Below, one piece after another: positions 29,201 to 59,952 of a stretch of DNA of 64,000 bases. Every line of letters starts with the position of its first letter. Positions within the stretch are counted from its first letter, which is position 1. The stretch comes from Gadus chalcogrammus (lineage: Eukaryota > Chordata > Actinopteri > Gadiformes > Gadidae), in contig NC_079422.1 in the NCBI RefSeq assembly GCF_026213295.1, positions 20,882,665-20,946,664 on the forward strand, written 5' to 3'. The position numbers and the translations under genes are program-made. The notes under the pieces are model-generated. The model did no database searches. It had not been told where the DNA came from and saw only the letters and a program-made list of their open reading frames with translations.

Positions 29201-32200
29201 TCTGTGTTCGTCAATCTACCTATCGAGTCTTAAAAACAAAATGGCGTCCCCGGACTATCTACCGATGGTATTGTGTGTTTAAAATGTCCTTTTTAATAAA
29301 CAATCTGTACACTAACAAAGTTCTCAATGCCTCGTTTTATATGTTAAGACCCTTATTATACTACCAAAGAAGTGTCAGGCTACTTTTAGCCTTTTAAGTT
29401 TTAGTTTTTACCATAACCAGTGCCCCCATCGTTCCAAGTTTATAGTGTTTTGATAGAATCGGCTAAAAACAGCCAACTAAAGAAAGCGTCTATGCGGTTT
29501 TTGTGCTCCAAAACGAACGTTTCAACTCGTTATCTTACTAAACATATCCCAAATCCATTTTACACTGGAATTACCCTTTAAAGGGGAACTATGCAACTTA
29601 GGCCACTTCTTCGCTGTTTTCTTGGTTTGCACTCGCATTGAGCTCCCCCTACAGCTTCGGAGGAGATATTTCACAACACTGTCGTAAAAACTCGTTGACG
29701 ACCCTTCCCCATCCACTTCTATGTAGCCATGTGCATTTGTTTTCAAAGAAGCCGCTGAATTCGTGGAGCCATGTCCGCGGTAGATGTTTATAAAGAGTAT
29801 ACAAGGTTATACATTTTGAAAGGGTGTATGTGTTGCAATAAACCCATCCCTTTTTATAGTTGCTGGGGAGATGTTATATCCTAGATTAGAATTGTTTCAT
29901 CTTTGGTTGTTGAACAGAACGATCAGTGTAAGAGTGTTGGCCAACATAATACATAACGATAGCATGAACAATTTGCGCATCAATCGTACATTTATGTATC
30001 TGCTCAAGTACGTCCCTTGTGTACGGAATTACAGGGATTTCTTGGATTTATTAGCAGGCTACACTGTGTCGGGCTGCTATGAGATCACGATGCTTACATA
30101 GCTGCGGCTATCGCCAATTCGCCATACGAATCAAACCTTTAATAGGTCCATGCTTAAACACCGCCCTACTTGTTCACACTACCTCCGACGGATCTCTTTG
30201 ACTTTGCATGGGGCGCTCGCAAAATGAATTGTGGGTCCGTCCATCCATAGTCCTCTGAAGAATAAGTCCCGCCTCCGAGGCTCCGGGTTCCATCGGTTAA
30301 ATGTCTATGGGAAACAACATTAAACAACGTTAAAGTAGGATTTATAATCATACTTCTTACGGCACAGACAATCCAAAACCCAAGTGGAAATCTAGATGGG
30401 AAAAGTGTTCAAAACGTGAGCAGCTTTAATTTCTTCGCCACCTATAGAGTTTGCTATGTGCATCATTCTAAAACCCCATGTTATTTCCAATAGACATTTG
30501 ACCGATGGAACTGGAGCCTCAGAGGCGGGACTTTCTTCAGAGGTCTATTCGGCTCAGTGGCCCTCGTCAAAAAGTTGAGAAATGTCCAACTTTTCAGGCA
30601 GCACCGGATCCGTTGGCCAATCAGATTGCATTCTGCAAATAATCTCCACACGACTACTGGATCCATTTTGCAATAACAAGCAGGAAGAAGCAGGGAAATA
30701 TCCGGACGTTATATTTTTTTCGCCTGTTGTTTGTGTCATCTTCCATTGACTCATGTGCACTTCTATCGACATCAAAACCAGACCGGGCTCCACAGCAATT
30801 AGAGCCAGACTTTAGAGAAGTGTCTGTCCATTAGTGGATTTAATTTTGGAAAACTAGAGCCATGAAGGAGAGAGAGATGCTGTGAAGAAAGGGAAATTAT
30901 CGGTATTCATGACTTCAAAGTTACGTCTAAATGAAACCTTAGCCTGGGCCAAATAAATAGATATATAAATATAAATAAAACTGAATAATCCTAAGAAAGG
31001 CTCAACAGAAAGACAACAGAGGAGCCTAGCCTCCCAGCTGAAGAGGAAGAGGAACTTGGCCACCAAATGAAAGGCGACCACATCTTGATCTAGCCCTCCA
31101 AATAATTCCCAGAGGCCTACAGTGGAAACAACCCACTAATGGTGTACTGACACTTGTCTGACATGGAGGAGGGACAGGAAGGCCAGTGGGTTGTATCTGT
31201 GTGCATAACACAACTCCCACGTATACCTCAAACGGCTGCATAGCACATAGCAAAGCAAGAGTCTCCTTCACAATAACAGAATGCGTCAGTTGGTGTTTAA
31301 TACAATCAAGTGGTCCTGGTAAGCATTGCCGTCAGGGCCATCTGCTGATTCTGTGTAACATTTGGTAGGTAGCAGGTTCACCATGCATCCCCAAGGCCAC
31401 TGTCAAGCCAAATTTGTTCCGGGTGCCAAATTTGTACCGGGCACGTCATCCATACGTAATCCATTCCAAACCTGCCTGGCAACAGATGATCGCGTCGTCC
31501 GTTGCCTGGCAACAGTGAAACGTGAAAGGTTCACGAACATTCGCGAACCTTCTATCTAGCGATCCGTTATCTGTATTGTGCTATTTCGTCCTTGACCTGC
31601 TTTAAACACTCAGTTTACTTGCTACATTTGATTAAACAATTAAATACAATACAAATATAAAGTAAAAACAAGTGTTATCTAGTGATCCGTTTTCTGTATT
31701 AAGTTATTTCGTCTTTGGCAACATGAGCGCGAATGTTTTTTGAAACCCGCTTTAAACACTCAGTTTACTAGCTACATTTGATTAAACAATTAAATACAAT
31801 ACAAATATAAAGTAAAAACAAGTGTTATCTAGCGATCCGTTAACTGTATTATGTTATTTCGTCTTTGGCAACATGAGCGCGAATGTTTTTTGAAACCTGC
31901 CCGGCAACGGACAACCCTTACGTAATCAGCTGTCCGTTGCCTGGCAACGGACAGCTGATGACGTGCCCGGTACAAATTTGGCACCCGGTACAAATTTGGC
32001 GTGACACCACCACCATTTATTGTATTGTTTGTATGCAGAGTTCTGCAGCACGGATTGAAGAGGAACTTGCAATTATCCTTTGAGAAATCTTTTTTTGTGA
32101 CATAAGTGGTAGAGCCGCGGTTAACCCCCATGCATTGCGAGGGGGATTCATCTGGAACTGTGAACTATTTTACATTATGCTAAACTCTGCATAATATGGC

Positions 32201-35200
32201 ATTGCAATTGTTTAGGGAGTTAGAAACACCACTGAATGCCAGTGATACAGCAAAGTCGTCGTCATCCTCTTGTTTTTGTTCTGGGGAATGGGATGAGAAA
32301 CTTGGCCACCCGTCAAAACCTCTGTGTTTGGGAGTCAACCCCAACTGTTGATCTGTGGCGCGCCACCGCAAGGTGCCCTCATCCCTATCATCTATCAGGA
32401 TCCCACGAGAGTTAGCAAACATGAACCCTGTAATCCGGCTGGCAAGACCGAGCCGCCGTCTTCTAATCCTAGTGGCGCCTCTTCGACTGTTTTGACGAGA
32501 GGCTTGTGTTAGGCTTTTGCACGAGAGCAGTCCTGATGAAGACGCCCTCTGAGCTGACTGACATAATATAATACCTTCGACGGTGCGTTTGGGCCAGTAC
32601 ACATCCTCGAAGGTTCCTCGAAACCTTTGAGGATCTAATCACAATCTTGCGAGCCTGCGAGGGAGAGGGGGAATTGGCAGTGGGGTCGACCCCCTGACTT
32701 GTGCTCCGGTATTCAGCTGAAACTAGAGCTGGGCAATTAATATAATTTTGATCGCGATTTCGATTTTTGTGTCAAACGATCACAAAACGAATAAAGTATA
32801 GTTAAGGTTAGGACAGCTGGATACATATTTGAAAATGTTCTATTTTACCATTGGTGTATATTTTTAAGGCTAAAGTTCTCAGTTACAAAGGTTTTTTTGG
32901 GAGAGACATGCTGAATAAATACATTATGTTCTCAAACTTAAAAATAATCGTTTGAATCATCGTGATTTAAATATTATAGTGATTATGATTTTTCCATAAT
33001 CGAGCAGCCCTAGCTGAAGCCGTACACAAAGCCGATACCAGGGGCAGCTCCTGCACTGGCCAATCGGTGGCGAGGGGATTCCTGCAAGCACCAGCAAGGG
33101 GCTAGAATGAGATCGTCTTCCACTGTTTTTAAAATTAACCCTGATTTAGATAAAACAGGTGTATAATAATACAAATATATTTCATGAGCAAAAATTTGTA
33201 TAAATGTATGAACAATGCCAGTGAAAGTGCAAGGGACTGTCTTGAAAGTGCAAGCAGCATCCTTTGAGGATACTGAACGTAAATGTTGGATGCTTTCACA
33301 CCAAAAAAACAGAGTGAAACATATCCTTTTACTTCAGATCCTCCGTACAGAACATATTCGTTGGTACTTGGTTCTTCAATGTTAAAGAGATGGTTGTTAA
33401 AGAAGCTTTTTCTCTCTAATCCCATTCAGAGAAAACGTTGACCCAACAAGAGTGAGTTCGACGGTAATTACTTTTTTAATTACTCTCTTTGGCTTCCTCT
33501 GGTTTAAGCATGAGACACTTTTAATTATACATTGCTGCTAGATGAAAGTGAAAGGCCTGCAGTGTTTCTGGTCACACATTCCACAAAGTGAAACACTGTT
33601 GAAACACTGTTGCATAAACATAGAAAAATGAATGTACATTAAAATGTACTTCAGGAATATAGACCTACTACAATACAAAGGATTTGAAATCCCTTGTCCA
33701 TAGCCATGTTCAAACTAATGCTTGAATGATGATGTTTTGTTTGACTTTCAGGTGGACAATCGGATGGAAATCAGTAAGTCATTCCTACATTCCCAGCTGA
33801 TTGATACCAGCAGAACCATGTGTTTATTGCTGTGTTTCTTTATTTATTCCAGGGGTGACTATCATTGTCCTCTTGGCTTGCCTCATGGTGGGCGCGTTAA
33901 CCTACTTCATCTACAAAAGGAAAAAGAAAAGCTTTCAAGGTAGGCCAATTAAAGATGCACTGTCTGTTTTGTTTATGTATATACTTTTTCTTACACAAGG
34001 GCGCCTCTGTATGGGACCCTGCAGTCTCCAATGCTCTTCTTTAAATCCAACGCTTTTTATATTGATCTGAAATGGAATAACTTTACCAGCACAGTGCGGT
34101 GAGGGGATGATGACAACAAGCCTTAGAGGGTCATAGTTAAGGGTTTAGAACTGAAGAAAGGGTTATAGTAAAGGGTTTAGAACTGAAGAAAGGGTTATAG
34201 GAAAGGGTTTAAAACTGAAGAAAGGGTTATAGTAAAGGGTTTAGAACTGAAGAAAGGGTTATAGGAAAGGGTTTAAAACTGAAGAAAGGGTTATAGTAAA
34301 GGGTTTAGAACTGAAGAAAGGGTTATAGGAAAGGGTTTAAAACTGAAGAAAGGGTTAGAGTTAAGGGTTTAGAACTGAAGAAAGGGTTATAGGAAAGGGT
34401 TTAAAACTGAAGAAAGGGTTATAGGAAAGGGTTTAAAACTGAAGAAAGGGTTATAGGAAAGGGTTTAGAACTGAAGAAAGGGTTAGAGGAAAGGGTTTAA
34501 AACTGAAGAAAGGGTTAGAGTAAAGGGTTTAGAACTGAAGAAAGGGTTAGGGGAAAGGGTTTAAAACTGAAGAAAGGGTTATAGGAAAGGGTTTAAAACG
34601 GAAGAAAGGGTTAGAGTAAAGGGTTTAAAACTGAAGAAAGGGTTATAGGAAAGGGTTTAAAACGGAAGAAAGGGTTATAGGAAAGGGTTTAGAACTGAAG
34701 AAAGGGTTATAGTAAAGGGTTTAGAACTGAAGAAAGGGTTAGAGGAAAGGGTTTAGAACTGAAGAAAGGGTTATAGGAAAGGGTTTAGAACTGAAGAAAG
34801 GGTTAGAGGAAAGGGTTTAGAACTGAAGAAAGGGTTAGAGTAAAGGGTTTAGAACTGAAGAAAGGGTTAGAGTAAAGGGTTTAGAACTGAAGAAAGGGTT
34901 AGAGTAAAGGGTTTAGAACTGAAGAAAGGGTTAGGGGAGAGTGGGGTAAGTAGTGCCATTTTTTACTTAAAGTGCCCTTAAAGCACGGGGATAACAGTAA
35001 TGCCTCCAACTAAGACATCTACATAGTGTTTAGGATGTTGTGCATCCCTGGGAACAAATACTTTTGATCTTAAACAAACTGTTTGAGAAATACAGCTTTA
35101 GAAAAAAAAAGTGGTGTTGTGGCACAACATGCCCCCGGTACGGGGTAAGTTGTGCCATTAGAGAGAATACACTGGGGTAAATTGTGCCATTGATAATTTA

Positions 35201-37324
35201 AGTAAAACAGATCATTTTAATATCACAAATGATAATTATATATATAAAAAAAAAAAAAAGCAAGACAAATTCAATACAAATTACTTGTTTAACTTTTATT
35301 TAAAGTTTTAACAACATCAAAGGCCACTTTTGGTGGAGTTTTCTTCTGAGTCACTTTGCACGTTGTTTTCTTCTTGGTTCTTTTCTTCTCTCTTTCATTC
35401 TATTTATTTTCCAGTTCAGCCTTTTTACCTTCTTTTTCTTTCTTTATCTTTTTCTTGTGTGTCGGTCATGATTCTATTTTTCACTTTCTTTTTTACAATT
35501 CTGTTCTTTCTTTCTGTGGCTTTTGGTAAGGGGAAGAATGACTTCTGGAGACACATAACCCAAGTGAGCAGATTCGTCACACATCTTTTTATGGTCATCC
35601 TGCGTATGGTATTCCCCTCTTACTCCTCTTTCACTTGTTGGAAAGACTTGGAAAAACTTAACCCAGGCCCTCTGGCACAAATGACCCCAGAGCTGCCATT
35701 TTGAGCATCCCTTAGCATCATGCTAACTGTATGGACTCATGCTGTAGCTTACTAAAGCAATAAAACATGTGTGAACTGTTTTCAAAGTTGTCTATAATTG
35801 TTCAAACACAGCAATCAAAAAACCTTAATCATAGAGATGTTACTTTTGACGGAAAAACAAACTTTTTTGAACTTAAAGGTGCTTACCTCTCAAGCCATGT
35901 GTCTCCCATCTTTGCAGGATGAGTGAAATGGATGCCCCTTACAAAAATATGTTGTCACATGAAGAACTTCTTCTATGGTTTTCTAGGAAACAGGGGTGGC
36001 ACTACTTGCCCCCTGGCACAAATGATCTCACTCTCCCCTATAGTAAAGGGTTTAGAACTGAAGAAAGGGTTATAGGAAAGGGTTTAGAACAGAAGATAGG
36101 ACCATATGCCCTTTGACCTGTCTGTCTTTTCATTGAGTGCTACCCTAACCCTAACCCCAGAGCTGAGGCAGGTGAAGCACAAGAATAAGAGGCTGAAGAC
36201 AGACGGACTAGCGGCTGTACGGTCGTATGTACAACATATTTCATCCTGAGCTAATGTTCCCTTCTCCGCGTTGTTTACACGTCACACGTGACTAGGGCTA
36301 ATTGCAGATGGAAACGGTAATGGGGCTTTTTTGAGTCAACGTGACGGCCAGGAATGGAAAGCGGTTCTAAGTAAGTCCTAAAGATGGCCTCTCTTAGCTC
36401 AACGCTCAAGCTACGCTAAGCTTGTGCCAAAGCTTCAGGCACACAGAACAAGTCCCGCCGCAGCCATGGAACGCTGCTTTCTCCAGTACTGCCACCATAT
36501 CGCAGATATTGTTGTGTCACTTTGAAACGATGTCGTGATTGTTTCCAACTCAAAGGGCCCATATTGTACCACCAAGGTGTCTTCGTCATTTTTCAGGACC
36601 CAACTTATTAACGTGCACTGTCTCAAAATATGGGCCCTTTAAGTCGGATGTATTTTGTGTTGCTACTTATTAAAGACAACATGAAAAAGCTTTTCAGGGA
36701 TTGTTCTTACTTCCCTAATATGCAGTATGGGAATATCTACAAAACACGCATTTGGGGTTTAAACAGACCAAGCCAAATTGACAAAGTGTCCCCTTCCTCA
36801 TATAGCTGTCATCAGCTATAGAGGATGAGACATTTAGTGGATGTAAGGTGTACTGTCCGTTTTCATGTTGGCTTTAACGTACGTCCGTGTGCAGTCGCTC
36901 TGAACATCCCTCAAGACGCTCGACTTTGAATCTCATTCCACGTGTAATGAAACTAACAGTCCCTGTTTGGTACGCCTGTTGAACCCCACCCACTTAAGTT
37001 CCACAGGTGTCTGCGGCCCCCCTGCGGATGGTGCTGGACGATCTGGACGTCCTGGAGGAGCTCATAATCCTCCTGGACCCAGAAGGCCACGGGGTGAAGT
37101 GCACCCGACACCTGGCGTCGTACTGCTCCTTCCCGTCCACCTGGATCAACTACACCTACTCCATGAGGGACAGCAAGAGCCCCCTGAAGACCCTGTTAGA
37201 GGGGGTGACCACCAAGTACCCTGAGTGGACGGTGGGGGACCTGGCCCGGTTGCTAGGGGAGATGGGGCGCACCGACGCTATAGTGGTCCTGGCTAAACTC
37301 AGACCGAGTGTACACACCGTCTGA
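26177..37324 (+). CDS. igflr1: igflr1, IGF-like family receptor 1 (gene level, split)
   Basis: Recognised exons are 26177-26270, 26348-26538, 33853-33939, possibly 36161-36228, and 37007-37324. The protein has a TNFR-like cysteine-rich ectodomain, one membrane helix and a cytoplasmic death-like domain, the layout of mammalian IGFLR1, a cell-surface receptor for IGFL1. The ectodomain (YNLHTKQCVSC, YEFVPNCGYADNGG) and death domain (DDLDVLEELIILLDPE, RTDAIVVLAKL) match the mammalian pattern. The gene is convergent with kmt2b, as in mammals. Missing pieces are a signal peptide exon and the link between 26538 and 33853. One frame slip lies in an A6 run near 26440. The 3' half is duplicated at 449-3906. 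Confidence 0.8.
26348..26538 (+). CDS. igflr1: igflr1 ectodomain exon 2 (contains frame slip)
   Basis: After TTGCAG the frame reads YEFVPNCGYADNGGRRDSHT and QKCADNYWNDGK, then changes at the A6 run near 26440. The continuing cysteine-rich frame reads KCQMCSACPTGVPTVRQC and then ATVDTCCGFG. One A fewer in the run would make one frame. The donor is TTTGG|GTGAGT. Cysteine density fits the TNFR-like fold. A homopolymer length error is the simplest reading. Confidence 0.75.
27033..27300. mobile_element. Miniature inverted-repeat element, second copy of family
   Basis: Inverted ends TTTATGGTTCC and GGGACCATAAA. The interior (CAACGCAAGGGGTTA, CCCTCCTTGCG, CGTCTGCGTGGC) matches 22084-22335. It lies in the large igflr1 intron. 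Confidence 0.7.
27464..28980. mobile_element. TTAA-type element, about 1.5 kb, with duplicated internal module
   Basis: The left end TTAAAGGTGCCATGTCATG and the right end CATGCCATGGCACCT are inverted. The right TTAA is mutated. The module coding on the minus strand for ERNFGFDSLK occurs twice (about 28100-28215 and 28570-28690), together with repeats of TCATATAATA and GGCCAAAGCTGTGTG. The same module is in the element at 19790-20781. Confidence 0.65.
29152..29219. repeat. 20-bp perfect inverted repeat
   Basis: The arm GTAGATTGACGAACACAGAG (29152-29171) and its exact reverse complement (29200-29219) are separated by 28 bases. It follows a stretch (28995-29120) that resembles a fish miniature element with GTTTCCACCG ends. 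Confidence 0.85.
29573..30150. mobile_element. Possible TTAA-type repeat remnant
   Basis: It begins TTTAAAGGGGAACTATGCAA, a start I recognise from fish interspersed repeats. No clear inverted right end is found. Confidence 0.35.
30248..30547. mobile_element. 300-bp miniature element with 67-bp inverted ends
   Basis: The left arm (30248-30317) and right arm (30481-30547) are inverted copies sharing CCTCTGAAGAA, AGTCCCGCCTC, GAGGCTCC and TTCCATCGGT. No coding content. Confidence 0.8.
31405..32010. mobile_element. Miniature element with tandem core and X-box palindromes
   Basis: The ends are inverted and each holds two GCCAAATTTG(T)-type blocks (GCCAAATTTGTACCGGGCAC on the left, its complement GTGCCCGGTACAAATTTGGC on the right). 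The core has about two and a half direct units of 120-150 bp (TCTAGCGATCCGTT...AAAACAAGTGTTA). Near both ends is GTTGCCTGGCAAC. At 31927-31957 it forms the centre of a 31-base near-perfect palindrome. Confidence 0.75.
32723..33012. mobile_element. 290-bp hAT-type miniature element
   Basis: The 8-bp flanks GCTGAAAC (32715-32722) and GCTGAAGC (33013-33020) differ at one base. The ends are TAGAGCTGGGCAATTAAT and ATAATCGAGCAGCCCTA. Length, TSD size and ends fit hAT. Confidence 0.8.
33853..33939 (+). CDS. igflr1: igflr1 transmembrane exon
   Basis: Entered after TTATTCCAG. It encodes GVTIIVLLACLMVGALTY and FIYKRKKKSFQ, a single-pass helix with a basic cytoplasmic anchor. It enters with two bases of a split codon and leaves in phase 1 at CAAG|GTAGGC. 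Confidence 0.8.
34134..34932. repeat. 32-bp GGGTTA-rich minisatellite, copy 2
   Basis: It has the same unit and the same number of units as 731-1529, with only scattered base differences (for example GAGTTAAGG for GAGTAAAGG). Two more units follow the transposon at 36039-36098. Confidence 0.9.
34933..36038. mobile_element. Non-autonomous DNA transposon, copy 2
   Basis: Counterpart of 1530-2620, flanked by TA and splitting the minisatellite. It is 15 bases longer, mainly through a short insertion near 35693 and homopolymer changes. Confidence 0.75.
36161..36228 (+). CDS. igflr1: Possible igflr1 juxtamembrane exon
   Basis: This 68-base open segment encodes ELRQVKHKNKRLKTDGLAAV and RSY once joined to the transmembrane exon. 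Both splice phases fit. The acceptor is in telomere-like CCCTAACCCTAACCCCAG, and the donor GTACAA is weak, with a better GTATGT four bases earlier that breaks the frame. Confidence 0.4.
37007..37324 (+). CDS. igflr1: igflr1 death-domain terminal exon
   Basis: It enters in phase 0 after TCCACAG and encodes 105 residues up to TGA at 37322-37324. The death-like domain contains LRMVLDDLDVLEELIILLDP, TRHLASYCSFPSTWINYTYS and LARLLGEMGRTDAIVVLAKL. In mammalian IGFLR1 the same block reads DELEVLEELIVLLDPE with TRHLAARYG. The 3' UTR probably runs to the AATAAA at 38134. Confidence 0.85.
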   Translation: MSAAPLRMVLDDLDVLEELIILLDPEGHGVKCTRHLASYCSFPSTWINYTYSMRDSKSPLKTLLEGVTTKYPEWTVGDLARLLGEMGRTDAIVVLAKLRPSVHTV

Positions 37325-37999
37325 AGGCCAGTGTGTGTTCTTGCGACTTCATCTCGTAAGCAACACAACAGGGGGTCTGCACCACACACAGCCTAGAGAC
37401 TTGAGTCTCAAGGGCTTGTGGCGTGCGTGTCGAACCAATTCAGAATGTGAATGCAAAGGCCACAAATGTTGCCGACCAGTGAGGGGTGTAGTGAGAGGGA
37501 GTGGCAAACATGTACCAGGGGACAGTGGGACTTCATGGACTTAACTTCATAACATAGCATTGAAAGTAGATTACATAGAAAAAAATAATTACAATTTTTT
37601 AAGTATTTTTGTATGTTGTACCAATATTGTATTATTGTATATATTGCAAAAATATATAAATGTATGCAAGTGTGTTTGCAGACGCGTCTACTTCCCCCAT
37701 ACTGTATTGCAGTTACATTTTTTCAAGGTTTTCCAAAACCTTGAAAGAAATCTGAAAAACCTGTATACCCAAAATCTGGTCCACATATTCCTCAATATCT
37801 CATCATCATTCGATCAAACACCAATCCACTTCGAAGCCTCATTAGCCTGACGAGCTAGCATGTTTGCAGAATATTGCTCACATGATGAGTTAGCTCAATG
37901 TGACGCCAGTGATGTCCGATGTTCTGAAATCGTGTGTTTGTTGTGTGAGGAGGATGTGTTCTACTAGTTTTTTATTTTTTAAACATTGAACACATACAT

Positions 38000-38037
38000 T
38001 AGGTATGTATGTTTTCTTTAGAAAACATACATACCTA
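38000..38037. repeat. Perfect 17-bp hairpin, copy 2
   Basis: Same as 4580-4617: arms of 17 bases, loop TTTA, in the inferred igflr1 3' UTR about 100 bases before the poly(A) signal. Confidence 0.85.
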
Positions 38038-38133
38038 GTTTAGGATGCATGATGCTGAATAATTATCTTTCCATTTTATTTTACAGATTTGTATGCCTTT
38101 TTTTATGCGTGAATTTTTTTTTCACTTTGATTC

Positions 38134-38139
38134 AATAAA
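38134..38139 (+). promoter_or_regulatory. igflr1 poly(A) signal
   Basis: Canonical AATAAA in TTCAATAAAGTACG, about 810 bases after the igflr1 stop codon. Confidence 0.55.
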
Positions 38140-38195
38140 GTACGATGATACAAAATATTTGATTTGCTCAATGTTTGTTCAAACATCTTTACATC

Positions 38196-38201
38196 TTTAT
38201 T
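38196..38201 (-). promoter_or_regulatory. kmt2b poly(A) signal (candidate)
   Basis: TTTATT on the plus strand gives AATAAA for the minus strand, 2.3 kb beyond the kmt2b stop codon and 57 bases past the igflr1 signal. Nearer minus-strand signals may exist, since 38917-38933 is also AATAAA-like in the plus sense only. Confidence 0.4.
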
Positions 38202-39184
38202 AAGCAAATAACATTATAAATAAAAAAGTGCATAGAAAAATTAAACAGGTTTAGAAATATGTATACAATTATTTACAAACTCAGGGTTTATTTGTACAAG
38301 GTAACAAAGACACGTTTAAAGTCCACACATTTTTCTAATTTTTATGTCTTTTACACTTTTATACTTTAAAATAACCCTACTATATATTTATATATAATAA
38401 CATACAGCTTTCTGAACAGATTCTGGGAGCGACGGTCCTGGTAACTTCAGGTTTTGACTAGTGCTTTGCATCCTTCATTACACACACACACACACACACA
38501 CTCACACACATGCGCACACACACACATACACGCACGCACACACAGGCCAGCTCTGCAGGACATTAACACCACCCTACTCTTTCATCCTCTTTTTTGCAGT
38601 ATACCAAAAAGTCCATCTGAACAACTGAGGTAGAATCCTTGAAAGCAGTTGGGAGTGACTCTTGTTTTGCAAATGGATGATTGACATGAACATCTGGGCT
38701 CCATCCCAGTGATTGGACATGCAGACCGAGGGGAGGGGGGGGGGGCATAACACACTTATTCTTTCCACAAGGGACCCTCTAATGGGCTTGTGAATTGGGG
38801 GTGTTCCATGACAACAATGTGTGTTGTGGGGGGGCAAACTGCTCACAAACTTACTCGGTGGGTGATTCTAAAGTTGTCGGAATTCTGTCCAGGAAAACTC
38901 AATTAAGAAAAGAAAAATTAAATAAATAAAATTTTTTTTTTTAAAAGACCTGCTTTAGAATCATTTGTCCATAAATCACAACCAACATCTGACCTGAAGT
39001 ACGATTCAAGTAAAAGAAAAAGGAAACAAAGAAATGCAAAAAAGGAACATAAAAAATCTCACCGAAAATCTCCCATGATGCATCTATACCTACACAGAAA
39101 AAAACGCCAATTAGCCCATCCCATAATCTGAATGGAAACATTTATAAATAGGATGAATCCGAATAGTGTGGGTTCACCATCACC

Positions 39185-39334
39185 ATGAACATCGACCCAG
39201 AACCACTGGTCCTGGTCGGCCGTAGCAACATCTCTAGACTATCCTCAGGGTTCTCTCAGGAGAACCGAGGTCCGTACAGCGAGTCTGTCCCGATACCAGT
39301 TTACCAGCCGCGGAACACGCTGGGATTAACATGA
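39185..39334 (+). CDS. Small 49-codon reading frame of unknown meaning
   Basis: A TTTATAAATAGG motif precedes ATG by about 40 bases (CATCACCATGA context). The product begins MNIDPEPLVLVGRSNISRLS and ends before TGA. The other copy (5760-5909) has one Ser-to-Pro difference. No family is recognised. It lies antisense to the inferred kmt2b 3' UTR, so it may be chance. Confidence 0.15.
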   Translation: MNIDPEPLVLVGRSNISRLSSGFSQENRGPYSESVPIPVYQPRNTLGLT

Positions 39335-40494
39335 CTGGTGCCCCGTGATTGGACTACACAGGGGGGGGGGGGGCTGCTCCCATTGGTCAGCAGAGATACT
39401 GCAGGAAGAAAACAAGTGACATTAAAAAGAACACATCTTAAAAAAAAAAAAAGCGTAATGTACAGATTCGGTCTTGAACGTGGGCCTGATTGATTAGTGT
39501 TTTCTACATACACTTCTTTGCCCTAAAAAGTTACAGATTTTTTAAATGACAATCTCCAGATGAAACCGTTGCACTGAGATAACTCGCTCGTCGTTGACGT
39601 TGAGTAAAACCAAGCTGAATCGAGGTGCGATGTAGTCGCCGCCCCTCAACTCGAGGGACTGAAATGGGAAGAGGATTATTTAATGCGCATGATTCGATTA
39701 AACGGCAGAGAACGACATTGATTTTTAGGGAAATCTCTCGTTAAAGACCCTTTCCAATCTTAGCACCAGTTTCTTGTCATGGTTAAACACACACGGATAT
39801 CTACGAATAAAATGAACTACGACGCGACAAAATGAGTAAAACAAGTTGAATGACGTGCAGGGAGGGGGGGGTGAGAGGAGAGGGGAGGGGAGGGGGCGGT
39901 GGCGCCCCGATGGCGAGAGGAGAGGATGGAGCCCACATGATCAGGCATTTGGCCGGACAGGAACCCAAACAACGACATCAATCAAACATAAAAAAGGAAT
40001 CCCTCTCCCCGCCGGTGTACAAGTTATCGTCTGTGATTGAATCAAATAAGGCTTGACGTGTGCATTAAAGAGAAGATCCAGGTTGCAGAAATAGAGACGC
40101 TCCGTTGGCAGGTTCATCGTGAACCCCCCACCCCCCCCCGCCCGCACTCGCTGCTATAGCTACCTCCGTCCCGACGGGGGGGTCGCGGCCGTTTGCGCCC
40201 GGGTGTGTTGGCAGAGCGGCCGTGGCCACAGAGCGTTTCACCGTCCGCGCAGAACATAAAAGCAGGCGAGACACTCGTCGTCCTCGTCGTCATCAGCAGG
40301 TAGGTTACGCTCGCGTTCCTCTGGTCTGACACCCGTCTCCAGCACTGGCCCCCCCCGCTCTGCTCCCAGTCTCCCCTCCCAAGTGGCTTACTCCCCTGCT
40401 GTGTGGACCAGACACCCCCCCCCCCCCCCCCCCCCCCAAGAGCCTCCTCCTCCTCCTCCTCCTCCTCCTCCTCAGAGAGAGAGAGGCGGGGCCC

Positions 40495-59952
<19,458 letters not shown>

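Larger units (their letters stand above)
33407..40437. repeat. Duplicated segment, copy 2
   Basis: Partner of 1-7013. This copy is embedded in continuous sequence that runs on into the kmt2b coding exons on the right and the igflr1 intron on the left, so it is the better-anchored version. Confidence 0.95.

Noticed and set aside
33752..33773. Tiny 22-base exon before the igflr1 membrane exon (TTTCAG ... GTAAGT)
   Set aside because: Splice sites look good in copy 2, but its phase does not fit the next exon and copy 1 has it disrupted.
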